Source: Micromonospora globbae | GTDB taxonomy: Bacteria > Actinomycetota > Actinomycetes > Mycobacteriales > Micromonosporaceae | DNA length: 64,000 bases | Reading direction: 5' to 3' | Assembly: GCF_003610785.1 (NCBI RefSeq) | Contig: NZ_RAQQ01000014.1 | Location: forward strand, 124,001 to 188,000 | Shown: positions 23,621-34,017 of the stretch, piece by piece | Numbering within the stretch: position 1 is the first letter of the stretch | How the letters are laid out: each line of letters begins with the position of its first letter | The notes under the pieces: model-generated | Databases searched by the model: none | What the model was told of the DNA's origin: nothing | The model's input: the letters and a program-made list of their open reading frames with translations, nothing else | Made by a program: the position numbers and the translations under genes

Positions 23621-23657
23621 GCCGAGGGGCCCCGTCCGGTCGGAGGGGCCCCTCGGC
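23621..23657 (-). terminator. Terminator after pruA
   Basis: GCCGAGGGGCCCC and GGGGCCCCTCGGC are perfect 13-bp arms around an 11-base loop, 10 bases beyond the pruA stop codon. Confidence 0.85.
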
Positions 23658-23666
23658 GGCAGGGGC

Positions 23667-25295
23667 TCAACCCATGTGCGGGTAGGTGTGGTCGGTCGGC
23701 GGGACGAACGTCTCCTTGATCGTCCGCGGGGACATCCAGCGGACGAGGTTGTGCCAGGAACCGGCCTTGTCGTTGGTGCCGCTGGCGCGGGCGCCGCCGA
23801 ACGGCTGCTGCCCGACCACCGCGCCGGTCGGCTTGTCGTTGATGTAGAAGTTGCCCGCCGCGTACCGCATCGTCTCCGCCACCCGGTCGATCACCCGGCG
23901 GTCGGTCGCGAAGATCGACCCGGTGAGCGCGTACGGGGCGATGGACTCGGCCTGGGCCACCACCTCGTCGAAGCGGGCGTCGTCGAAGACGTGCACGCCG
24001 AGGATCGGCCCGAAGTACTCGGTCGTGAAGGTCTCGTGGGCGGGGTCGGTGCACTCGAAGAGCGTCGGCCGGACGAAGTAGCCGACCGAGTCGTCGGCGG
24101 TGCCACCGGCCAGGATCCGGCAGGTGTCGTCGCCGGAGATCAGCTCCAGCGCGGCGGTGTGCCGGGAGAACGCCTTGTCGTCGATCACCGCGCCCCCGAA
24201 GTTGCTGAAGTCGGTGACGTCGCCGTACGCCAGCCCGTCCGCGGTGGCGGCCAGCCGGTCCCGCAGCCCGCCCTCCCAGATCGACCGCGGGATGTACGCG
24301 CGGGACGCCGCCGAGCACTTCTGACCCTGGTACTCGTACGCCCCGCGGATGAGCGCGGTGTGCAGCGCGTCCACGTCGGCGCTCGCGTGCGCGACCACGA
24401 AGTCCTTGCCGCCGGTCTCGCCGACCAGCCGCGGGTAGCCCCGGTAGCGGGCGATGTTCTCGCCCACCGTCCGCCAGAGGTGCTGGAAGACCTTCGTGGA
24501 GCCGGTGAAGTGGATGCCCGCCAGGTCCGGGTCGGTGAGCACCACGTCGGAGACCTCCTCACCGCGCCCGGTCACCATGTTGATCACACCGGGCGGGAGG
24601 CCGGCCGCCTCGAACAGGCGCATGGTGAAGTGCGCGGCGAACTGCTGGGTGGGGCCCGGCTTCCAGACCACCGTGTTGCCCAGCAGGGCCGGCGCGGAGG
24701 GCAGGTTCCCGGCGATCGCCGTGAAGTTGAACGGGGTCACCGCGTAGATGAAGCCCTCCAGCGGCCGGTGGTCGAACCGGTTCCACGTGCCGGGGGACGA
24801 GAGCGGCTGCTCGGCGAGGAGCCGGCGGGCGAAGTGGACGTTGAACCGCAGGAAGTCGATGAACTCGCAGGCCGAGTCGATCTCCGCCTGCACGGCGGTC
24901 TTCGACTGGCCGAGCATGGTGGCCGCGTTGAGCGTGTCCCGCCACGGCCCGGACAGCAGGTCGGCGGCGCGCAGGAAGATCGCCGCCCGCTCCTCGAACG
25001 GGAGCGCCCGCCACATCGGGGCGGCCTCCTTGGCGGCCTTGACCGCCGCGCGGGCGTCGTCGTGGGTGGCGTGGGCCGTGACGCCCAGCACGTGCGCGTG
25101 CTTGTGCGGCTGCACCACGTTGATCGGCTCGCCGCCGGCCATCCGCTGCTCACCGGCGATGGTCATCGGCAGGTCGATCCGCTCGGCGGCCAGTTCGGCC
25201 AGCCGTCGCTGGAGCCGCTCCCGGTCGGCACTTCCCGGCTCGTAGGTGCGGACCGGCTCGTTGCGCGGTTCGGGTACGGAGAACACGGCGTCCAT
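23667..25295 (-). CDS. pruA: 1-pyrroline-5-carboxylate dehydrogenase
   Basis: A 542-residue NAD-dependent aldehyde dehydrogenase that oxidises pyrroline-5-carboxylate/glutamate semialdehyde to glutamate in proline catabolism. The catalytic Cys lies in YQGQKCSAASR, the general-base Glu in RLVGETGGKDF, and cofactor-site residues in YAVTPFNFTAIAGNLPSAPA and VVWKPGPTQQFA. KDF after the Glu motif and the NDKPTGAVVGQQPFGG end are typical of the P5C dehydrogenase branch. The ATG at 25295 has CAGGAG 6 bases upstream. No proline dehydrogenase gene is adjacent, so the pathway partner is elsewhere. Confidence 0.95.
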   Translation of the reverse strand: MDAVFSVPEPRNEPVRTYEPGSADRERLQRRLAELAAERIDLPMTIAGEQRMAGGEPINVVQPHKHAHVLGVTAHATHDDARAAVKAAKEAAPMWRALPFEERAAIFLRAADLLSGPWRDTLNAATMLGQSKTAVQAEIDSACEFIDFLRFNVHFARRLLAEQPLSSPGTWNRFDHRPLEGFIYAVTPFNFTAIAGNLPSAPALLGNTVVWKPGPTQQFAAHFTMRLFEAAGLPPGVINMVTGRGEEVSDVVLTDPDLAGIHFTGSTKVFQHLWRTVGENIARYRGYPRLVGETGGKDFVVAHASADVDALHTALIRGAYEYQGQKCSAASRAYIPRSIWEGGLRDRLAATADGLAYGDVTDFSNFGGAVIDDKAFSRHTAALELISGDDTCRILAGGTADDSVGYFVRPTLFECTDPAHETFTTEYFGPILGVHVFDDARFDEVVAQAESIAPYALTGSIFATDRRVIDRVAETMRYAAGNFYINDKPTGAVVGQQPFGGARASGTNDKAGSWHNLVRWMSPRTIKETFVPPTDHTYPHMG

Positions 25296-25455
25296 GAAGG
25301 CTCCTGGCGATCTCGACAGCGGTGGCGGAACCGGACCCGCGGGCACCGACCGGACGGCCGGACACCGCACGTCGCGCCGGGTTGACCGGCCACGGCGGCG
25401 GGACCTGCCGTGATTCTTCCACGCGCGGACGCCGACCCGGCTCCCCCGGTTCCGC

Positions 25456-25482
25456 GTCCCGCACGCCGGCGACGTGCGGGAC
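25456..25482. promoter_or_regulatory. Perfect palindrome in the pruA divergent region
   Basis: GTCCCGCACG-CCGGCGA-CGTGCGGGAC is a 10-7-10 perfect palindrome in the 265-base gap between pruA and the membrane protein at 25561. It may be a regulator-binding site or a hairpin. Nothing else was seen in this gap. Confidence 0.45.
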
Positions 25483-25560
25483 GGGCGGGCGGCGAGCGGG
25501 GGCATCGGAGGCGGCTACCCTGGATGGCCGGTGACCTGCCGACCCCGCGAAGGGAAGACG

Positions 25561-26769
25561 ATGACCAAGCAGCCCGGCGGCCCTGACGCCGCGGAGCCGG
25601 ACCAGCCCGCGGTCGGCGACAGCGCGGCGACCACCGCCGGTGAGGCCGCCGCCACGGCGGTCACCGACCCGGCGGGTGACGAGTCCGCCGGCGCCCGCGA
25701 CGGCGACGCGCCGGAGGGCCGGGCGGTCGAGGGTACGACCAACGCGGCGGCCACGACCGACGGGGACGCCGGGGCCGACGGTGCGGCCGACGCGGACGCC
25801 GCCGTCGACGAGCCCGGGACGGACGCCACGCGGAGCGGCGGGCGGGCGCCGGCCGCCGCGCTGCTGGGGCTGCTCTCGCTGGCCTGGCTGGCCGCGATGC
25901 TCTGGTCCACCCGGGAGGCGATCCACTCGGCGGAGGCCGGCGTCACGGCCATCAGCCTCTCCGCCTTCGCGCTGCCCGGGGTGATCTCGGCGGCGCTCGT
26001 GGCCGGCGCCGCCTTCGCCCTCTACGGCGTCGACCTGCTCGGCCCCCGGGTCGCCGACCGCGCCACCGTGCGCTTCCTGGCGGCGACCGGGTCCGGCCTG
26101 CTGATCGGGCTCGCCGCCGCGGTGGCCGTGAACCTCACGTACGCCGACACCGCCACGACCAACGTCATCGCCGGCACCACCGTCGCCGCGGCGATCATCG
26201 GCGGAGCCGTGGCCGGCGCCCGCGCCACCCCCGTGGTGGGCGCCGTGGTGGCCTCGGCGCTCGGCGTACTGATCTTCGTGGTCGCGTTCAGCCGCGCCCG
26301 GGGCCGGCTCTTCGACCTGTTCGGCGCCGGCGACACCCAGGAGTCACTGGTCAACGCCGCCAAGTGGGTCTCCCGCACCGAGTCCCTGCTCGCCGGGCTG
26401 GTGGCGGGTCTGCTGGCGTTCGGCTACCTCACGTGGGCCCGCCGTCGCGCCGCCCGCCGCGAGCCGGACGCGCCGGCGCCCCGCTGGCCCGCGTACCTGC
26501 TGGCCGGTGCCGGGCCAGGCCTGCTCCTGCTGCTGGCCGAAGTGATCATCCGGGTCGGCGGGCGCACGCTCATCGACCTGGCCGGCGCGCTCAGCGAGGC
26601 GGACTCGGTGGCCCAGACCATGCTGGGCACCTCGCGGGTGGACAACGGCATCTGGGTGCTCTTCGTGGGGGCGCTGACCGCCCTGATCGCGTTCGGGCGC
26701 ACGCTCGGTCCGGCCCAGCCGGATGACGAGCCGGCCGACGAGACGGTGGCGGCGGGCGCCGCCCGCTGA
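25561..26769 (+). CDS. Hypothetical membrane protein with acidic Ala-rich N-terminus
   Basis: A 402-residue protein. The first 95 residues are disordered, rich in Ala, Asp, Gly and Thr (TTAGEAAATAVTDPAGDE). They are followed by about eight transmembrane segments between residues 100 and 385, in blocks such as ALLGLLSLAWLAAMLW, GLLIGLAAAVAVNLTY and VLFVGALTALIAFGR. The family was not recognised; similar proteins with low-complexity cytoplasmic heads are common in Micromonosporaceae. The ATG at 25561 follows GAAGGGAAG. It is divergent from pruA. The function is unknown. Confidence 0.75.
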   Translation: MTKQPGGPDAAEPDQPAVGDSAATTAGEAAATAVTDPAGDESAGARDGDAPEGRAVEGTTNAAATTDGDAGADGAADADAAVDEPGTDATRSGGRAPAAALLGLLSLAWLAAMLWSTREAIHSAEAGVTAISLSAFALPGVISAALVAGAAFALYGVDLLGPRVADRATVRFLAATGSGLLIGLAAAVAVNLTYADTATTNVIAGTTVAAAIIGGAVAGARATPVVGAVVASALGVLIFVVAFSRARGRLFDLFGAGDTQESLVNAAKWVSRTESLLAGLVAGLLAFGYLTWARRRAARREPDAPAPRWPAYLLAGAGPGLLLLLAEVIIRVGGRTLIDLAGALSEADSVAQTMLGTSRVDNGIWVLFVGALTALIAFGRTLGPAQPDDEPADETVAAGAAR

Positions 26770-26816
26770 CCCCGGGCGCGCTGACCGGGCGGCGGGCGCC
26801 GCCGCTGACGCGCCCG

Positions 26817-27326
26817 TCAGGACACGGTGCGCAGCAACACGTCCAGCTCCGTGACGTCGTACCACTCGAGTTCGTGGTCCTCGGCACCGTCGACGGTGAA
26901 CTGTGCGTCCGGATCGCCGGCGAGCGCCTCGGTCACCACCTCCGCGGCGGCGGCCACGTCCTGGACCGCGTCCCCGCCGTCCACGTGGATCGCCGCGACC
27001 GCGCTCACCGGCACCGGGGCCGCCAGCGCCACGGTGCTGGACCCGAGTTCCCCGTCGCCGCGCCCGACCGCCGAGGCCGGCAGGTCGGCGGAGACGACGA
27101 CCCGGCGGCGGGGCGCGGCGGGGTCGGCCCGGAGCAGTTGCAGCGCGTCCTGGGCGGCGCGGGTGAAGGCGACGTACTCCAGCTCCTCCTCGTCGCCCTC
27201 CGCGTACCACTCCCGCAGGCCGGGGGTGACGGCGTGCGCGCGGGCGGCGTCGAGCCCGTGCTCGCGCAGCCGGGCCAGCATCGGTACGGTCGCCGGGACG
27301 TACACCCGGACAAGCTGGTCGGTCAC
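26817..27326 (-). CDS. DUF6912-like conserved actinobacterial protein
   Basis: A 169-residue soluble protein beginning VTDQLVRVYVPATVPMLARL, with HAVTPGLREWYAEGDEEELE and a C-terminal HELEWYDVTELDVLLRT. This matches the conserved actinobacterial family now called DUF6912, whose function is unknown. The GTG at 27324-27326 has GGGAG 7 bases upstream. It lies in the conserved secA-proximal neighbourhood next to the small HTH protein. No catalytic motif is visible. Confidence 0.75.
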   Translation of the reverse strand: MTDQLVRVYVPATVPMLARLREHGLDAARAHAVTPGLREWYAEGDEEELEYVAFTRAAQDALQLLRADPAAPRRRVVVSADLPASAVGRGDGELGSSTVALAAPVPVSAVAAIHVDGGDAVQDVAAAAEVVTEALAGDPDAQFTVDGAEDHELEWYDVTELDVLLRTVS

Positions 27327-27528
27327 GTCGTCTCCCGCTCAGGTCCTCTGCCGGCGTGCGCCGGCCCGGGCGCCGATCATGCCGTACGCCGTGACCGTCA
27401 TACACCCGGCGCCCGACCGGTGGAAGTTCCGCCCCGGTGTGTCCGGCGACGGTGCCGTGAACGGGCGCGGGCTCGTGTCGGCGGATGATGGCAAACTGAA
27501 GCGAACGAAACCAAACGAGGGAGTCTCC

Positions 27529-27756
27529 GTGGAGCCGAGGTTCCTGCTCCTGTCCGACGTCGCCGCCGAGCTCAACGTGTCGGACTCGCAGGTCTACCAC
27601 ATGGTGCGCAGCGGCGAGCTGCCCGCCATCAAGATCGGTGGCCGCGGCCAGTGGCGCGTGGAGCGCGCGCGGCTGGAGGAGTACATCCAGCGGAAGTACG
27701 ACGAGACGGCCGAGTGGGTGCGGAGCAACCCGCTCGCCGAGCGCGACCCGGAGTAG
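27529..27756 (+). CDS. Small excisionase-like HTH protein
   Basis: A 75-residue DNA-binding protein with a MerR/excisionase-type (HTH_17) fold: FLLLSDVAAELNVSDSQVY, MVRSGELPAIKIGGRGQWRV, and ARLEEYIQRKYDET. This protein is widely conserved beside secA in actinobacteria and is not a phage excisionase; it is probably a housekeeping regulator. The GTG at 27529 follows GAGGGAG. The stretch before it (CAAACTGAAGCGAACGAAAC) is unusually low in GC. The targets are unknown. Confidence 0.85.
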   Translation: MEPRFLLLSDVAAELNVSDSQVYHMVRSGELPAIKIGGRGQWRVERARLEEYIQRKYDETAEWVRSNPLAERDPE

Positions 27757-27857
27757 CCTCCGCATCGCTCTGCGGCATTGACCAATCCCTACGCCCTGCC
27801 CGACAATATGAGCCTGTCGAAGGCAAACAAAGGCAAACGTAGGGTTTGGAGCAGCCG

Positions 27858-28439
27858 ATGAACCGCCGCCCGGGGCCGTCCCGGCCTCCCGTCCGCCTCC
27901 GGCCCGCGCCGCCGCTCGACCCCCCGTACGCCGACGAGGACACCTGGTCGCCCGCGACCCACGGCCAGCTCGCCCTCGACCTCTTCGCGTCGACGCGGCC
28001 CGACGGTCACCCGCCGCAGCGGCGGCTCCGGCCGGTGCCACCCGGCCCGGGACGCGGCCCGGCCGCGCCGCTGCCACCGGCCGCGCTGGTCACCGCATCG
28101 CCGGAGGCCACGCGGGCCGCCCACCGTTTCGTGGGCACCTGTGTGGAGGTGCTCAACGGCTACCGCCCGCCGCACCAGCTGCGGGCGCTGCTCGACCCGG
28201 CGCGGGCGCACGAACTCCTGCCCGAGCTGTCCCGGGCCGCCGGCCGTACCGGCCCGACGCGCCGCCGGACCGCCCGCGCCACCGTCCACCTGCGCCGCCT
28301 GCGTGCCGCCCAGGTACGCCCCGACGCGGTGGAGGTCGCCGCGGTGCTGACGGGCGCGGGTGGGCGTAGCTGGGCTTTGGCGCTCCGGCTGGAGCACCGC
28401 CGGGGGCGCTGGCTGTGCGTGGCCCTGCACGTGCTCTGA
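27858..28439 (+). CDS. Rv3235-family protein
   Basis: A 193-residue basic protein. The N-terminal 75 residues are Pro/Arg-rich and probably disordered. The C-terminal 115 residues (ATRAAHRFVGTCVEVLNGYR, ALRLEHRRGRWLCVALHVL) form the conserved domain of the Rv3235 family, found next to secA in actinobacteria. It may bind nucleic acid given its charge, but its function is unknown. ATG 27858 has GGAG 6 bases upstream. A promoter candidate, TTGACC-N18-GACAAT, lies at about 27778-27807. Confidence 0.8.
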   Translation: MNRRPGPSRPPVRLRPAPPLDPPYADEDTWSPATHGQLALDLFASTRPDGHPPQRRLRPVPPGPGRGPAAPLPPAALVTASPEATRAAHRFVGTCVEVLNGYRPPHQLRALLDPARAHELLPELSRAAGRTGPTRRRTARATVHLRRLRAAQVRPDAVEVAAVLTGAGGRSWALALRLEHRRGRWLCVALHVL

Positions 28440-28514
28440 ACCGCGCGGACGTCCCACCGGGGCCGGCCCCACAACGAGGCGCTGCGGGGGCGACCCCGAC
28501 GGAGCTGGATACGC

Positions 28515-28550
28515 CGCTGGCCGGCACCCCGAGGAGGGTGCCGGCCAGCG
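28515..28550. terminator. Bidirectional terminator
   Basis: CGCTGGCCGGCACCC and GGGTGCCGGCCAGCG are perfect 15-bp arms with loop CGAGGA, between the convergent Rv3235-family and secreted protein genes. Confidence 0.9.
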
Positions 28551-28566
28551 TGTGGTCGTGCGATTG

Positions 28567-29154
28567 TCAGCTGTTCCAGTACTGGGCCACCAGGTCAGCG
28601 GCCTGCTGCTCCCACTGGGCGTAGGCGTCCGGGTACGCCGACACCTGCACGGTCTGGGCGGCGTCGGTCAGCGGCATGTCCTGCCACCCGTCGACCTGCT
28701 TGAGGCCCTTGAGGAAGGCGGTGGTGGAGTACTCGGGGTCGGTGATCTGCTCCGGCGTGCCCCAACCCGAGCTCGGGCGCTGCTGGAACAGGCCCAGCGA
28801 GTCGTGGTCGTTGCGGTCGCCGAGGTGGCCCAGGTTCTCCAGCTTGGATTCCTGCAGGCTCGTGGCGATGGAGATGACCGCCGCCCGCTCGGGCAGGCCG
28901 TTCTTCTTCGTCGCCGCGATGATCGCCTTGGCGTTCGCGGTCTGCTCGTCGTTCAGGGCGATACGGGACTGGGTGCCCTGGGTGCCGTGCGGGATCAGCT
29001 TCCCGGTGTCGGGCTTGTCGGCGGTGTGGACGACCGCGACGGGCTTCGCCTCGTGCACCGGGGCGGCGTGGGCGGTCACGGGGCCGGCGGCCACACCGGT
29101 GGCGAACGCCAGACCAGCGACACTGAGCATGCTCTTCCGCAGGATCGTGTTCAT
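28567..29154 (-). CDS. Secreted transglycosylase-like (muralytic) protein
   Basis: A 195-residue exported protein. A signal peptide covers about residues 1-30 (MNTILRKSMLSVAGLAFATG, cleaved near AHA-AP). After a basic linker, the C-terminal 120 residues resemble lysozyme-like cell-wall hydrolases of actinobacteria: AVISIATSLQESKLENLGHL has the candidate catalytic Glu in LQESK, followed by DRNDHDSLGLFQQRPSSGWG and a DPEYSTTAFLKGL helix. Peptidoglycan or related glycan is the likely substrate. GAGGAG precedes the ATG. Two tandem sigma-R-type promoters lie 146-278 bases upstream. The family assignment is moderate. Confidence 0.75.
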   Translation of the reverse strand: MNTILRKSMLSVAGLAFATGVAAGPVTAHAAPVHEAKPVAVVHTADKPDTGKLIPHGTQGTQSRIALNDEQTANAKAIIAATKKNGLPERAAVISIATSLQESKLENLGHLGDRNDHDSLGLFQQRPSSGWGTPEQITDPEYSTTAFLKGLKQVDGWQDMPLTDAAQTVQVSAYPDAYAQWEQQAADLVAQYWNS

Positions 29155-29310
29155 GATCAAAGCTCCTCGGGGGGTGAAGGTCCACACCGTCGGGGGACGG
29201 GGCGTGGATCTCAGGGGGACGAGCACGGGGGTGCTCGAAAGGGGGAAAGTCTCGGGGGGTTCCACGGCGCGTGGTGGGCGGGGGTGCCGCACCGGGCCGG
29301 GTCCGTATCC

Positions 29311-29336
29311 AACGACCCGCGGCCCGCCATCATTCC
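29311..29336 (-). promoter_or_regulatory. Sigma-R-type promoter P1 of the secreted protein gene
   Basis: On the minus strand GGAAT (29332-29336) and GTT (29311-29313) are spaced by exactly 18 bases. The predicted start near 29303 gives a leader of about 150 nt to the ATG at 29154. Confidence 0.65.
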
Positions 29337-29406
29337 CGGCGGTCCCGCCCGATCGGGCGGGCCACGCGGACCAGGGGGCCTGCTACCTCGGCCGTCAGGG
29401 CTGTTC

Positions 29407-29432
29407 AACGACCCCGGCCCGCCCACGATTCC
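29407..29432 (-). promoter_or_regulatory. Sigma-R-type promoter P2 of the secreted protein gene
   Basis: On the minus strand GGAAT (29428-29432) and GTT (29407-29409) are again 18 bases apart. The spacer is nearly identical to that of P1 (GGGCGGGCCGGGG-type), 96 bases away, so one promoter probably arose by duplication of the other. Confidence 0.6.
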
Positions 29433-29743
29433 GGCCCCAGGGTGCCACCGACCACACCCCAGACCACCCACGACCGGACATTCGGCGTTCGCTCACCCGG
29501 CGGGTTCGTTGGAGCTGTCGGACCCCTTTCGAGCTGAATCGTCCACGACATCACCCGGGCGCGGTCCGCCACGACGCCGAATCGTCTACGACATCAGCTC
29601 CACAGCCTCCCGACGAGGCACCGACAGCTGTCGGCGTTCTTCCGTCGGCTGCTGGAGCCGGTGGGTGCCGACGTCCCGTCCGGCCCAGCGAGCGACCAAC
29701 GTGACCCCGGAGCCCGTTTCGCAGCCGACATGATGTGCTCGCG

Positions 29744-30737
29744 TCCTGTCGAGCTGCCCCAGATCTGGGGCAGGCAGGCTGCGAGGCACCCCTGGGCTGG
29801 ACGCGGCCGGCTCGACGCGGCCAGGCTCGACATGGCCGGGCTGGACAAGGCCGCGCTGGACGCGGCCAGGCTCCACGCGGCCCGGCTCGACATGGCCAGG
29901 CTCGACGCGGCCGGCCTCGACATGGCCGGGCCCGACGCGGCCGGGCTCGACGCGGCCCGGCTCGACGCGGCCGGGCTCAACATGGCCAGGCTCGACGCGG
30001 CCCGGCTCGACGCGGCCCGGCTCGACGCGGCCGGCCTCGACATGGCCGGGCTGGACGCGGCCGGGCTCAACATGGCCAGGCTCGACGCGGCCCGGCTCGA
30101 CGCGGCCCGGCTCGACGCGGCCGGCCTCGACATGGCCGGGCTGGACGCGGCCGGGCTCAACATGGCCAGGCTCGACGCGGCCCGGCTCGACGCGGCCCGG
30201 CTCGACGCGGCCGGCCTCGACATGGCCGGGCTGGACGCGGCCGGGCTGGACGCGGCCGGGCTCAACATGGCCAGGCTCGACGCGGCCCGGCTCGACATGG
30301 CCAGGCTCGACATGGCCGGGCTGGACAAGGCCGCGCTGGACGCGACCAGGCTCCACGCGGCCCGGCTCGACATGGCCAGGCTCGACATGGCCGGGCCCGA
30401 CGCGGCCCGGCTCGACGCGGCCCGGCTCAACATGGCCGGGCTCGACGCGGCCGGGCTCAACATGGCCGGGCTCAACATGGCCCGGCTCGACGCGACCGGG
30501 CTGGACGTGACGCGCCACCAGGGGCTGACGGGCCGTGATCGCCCGGGGTCCACCGCTGCCGCCGGCCTGATGTGTGTGCGGATTCCGCGGATGCCCGCGC
30601 CGCCATCCCCACCCGCCCGCCGCGCCGTCGTCGGGGACGGCGAGGCGACCACCGGCCGACCGACCCGGATGACGCCATCTCGCCCGTTTCCACAGCGGGG
30701 AGGCCACGTCCCAGATATGGGGCAGGTCGACAGGACC
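29744..30737. repeat. Inverted-repeat-bounded gene-free segment holding the 15-bp array
   Basis: The left end 29744-29772 (TCCTGTCGAGCTGCCCCAG-ATCTGGGGC) and the right end 30707-30737 (CGTCCCAGATATGGGGCAGG-TCGACAGGACC) are near-perfect inverted copies of one another. They bound about 1 kb that contains a 705-bp tandem array and no convincing gene. All six frames stay open across the array because the unit is a multiple of three, so long ORFs there are not evidence of coding. The rest of the 1.7-kb gap 29155-30872 (outside the promoters) shows nothing else recognised. Confidence 0.7.
29811..30515. repeat. 47-copy 15-bp tandem repeat array
   Basis: Forty-seven uninterrupted 15-bp units of the form CTCGACGCGGCCCGG run from 29811 to 30515. 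Variation is confined to a few positions: base 3 (C/G), base 4 (G/A/C), bases 7-8 (GC/AT/AA) and bases 13-14. A six-unit (90-bp) block recurs three times between about 29970 and 30250, and an eight-unit block near the left end is repeated near the right end, so higher-order duplications occurred. If translated on the plus strand it reads pentads such as LDAAR, LDMAG and LNMAR, similar in spacing to, but not matching, the pentapeptide-repeat consensus. Confidence 0.92.
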
Positions 30738-30872
30738 GATCCAGTGGGAGTGGACTCGCCCCAACCTCGCAACGGGGTCGTTGCCGTGGGCGGCGCCGCG
30801 CAGCCGCTCGGCCGCCCGCCCGTCCCCGAACCCTGCCGCTCGTCGCCGGGATCAACGGCACCCGCAAACAGA

Positions 30873-30904
30873 CGTGGAGCCGGGCCTTGCGGCCCGGCTC
30901 CACG
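30873..30904 (-). terminator. Terminator of secA
   Basis: CGTGGAGCCGGGCC and GGCCCGGCTCCACG are perfect 14-bp arms with a TTGC loop, 17 bases after the secA stop codon. Confidence 0.9.
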
Positions 30905-30921
30905 TTCGCGGTTCAGCTCGG

Positions 30922-33849
<2,928 letters not shown>

Positions 33850-34017
33850 GGATCAACGCTCCCCTAGACGGTCTCGAACCATCGTAGGCGCTCCATCGGG
33901 GTGATGGTCACTGGTGGCGGGGGACAGGAGTGGCAAAAAGGACGTAACGCTCAGACGGTTCGATGGTCGGGGGATATCCGGTTACGCCGTGGGCGAACGA
34001 TCCGGCACGATGCTCGG

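Noticed and set aside
27529..27756. Phage excisionase
   Set aside because: The HTH_17 fold fits, but the gene sits in the conserved secA neighbourhood with no phage genes, so a housekeeping regulator is more likely.
29155..30872. Integrative element or prophage remnant
   Set aside because: No integrase, transposase or attachment-like tRNA duplication was seen; the only support is the inverted boundaries and array.
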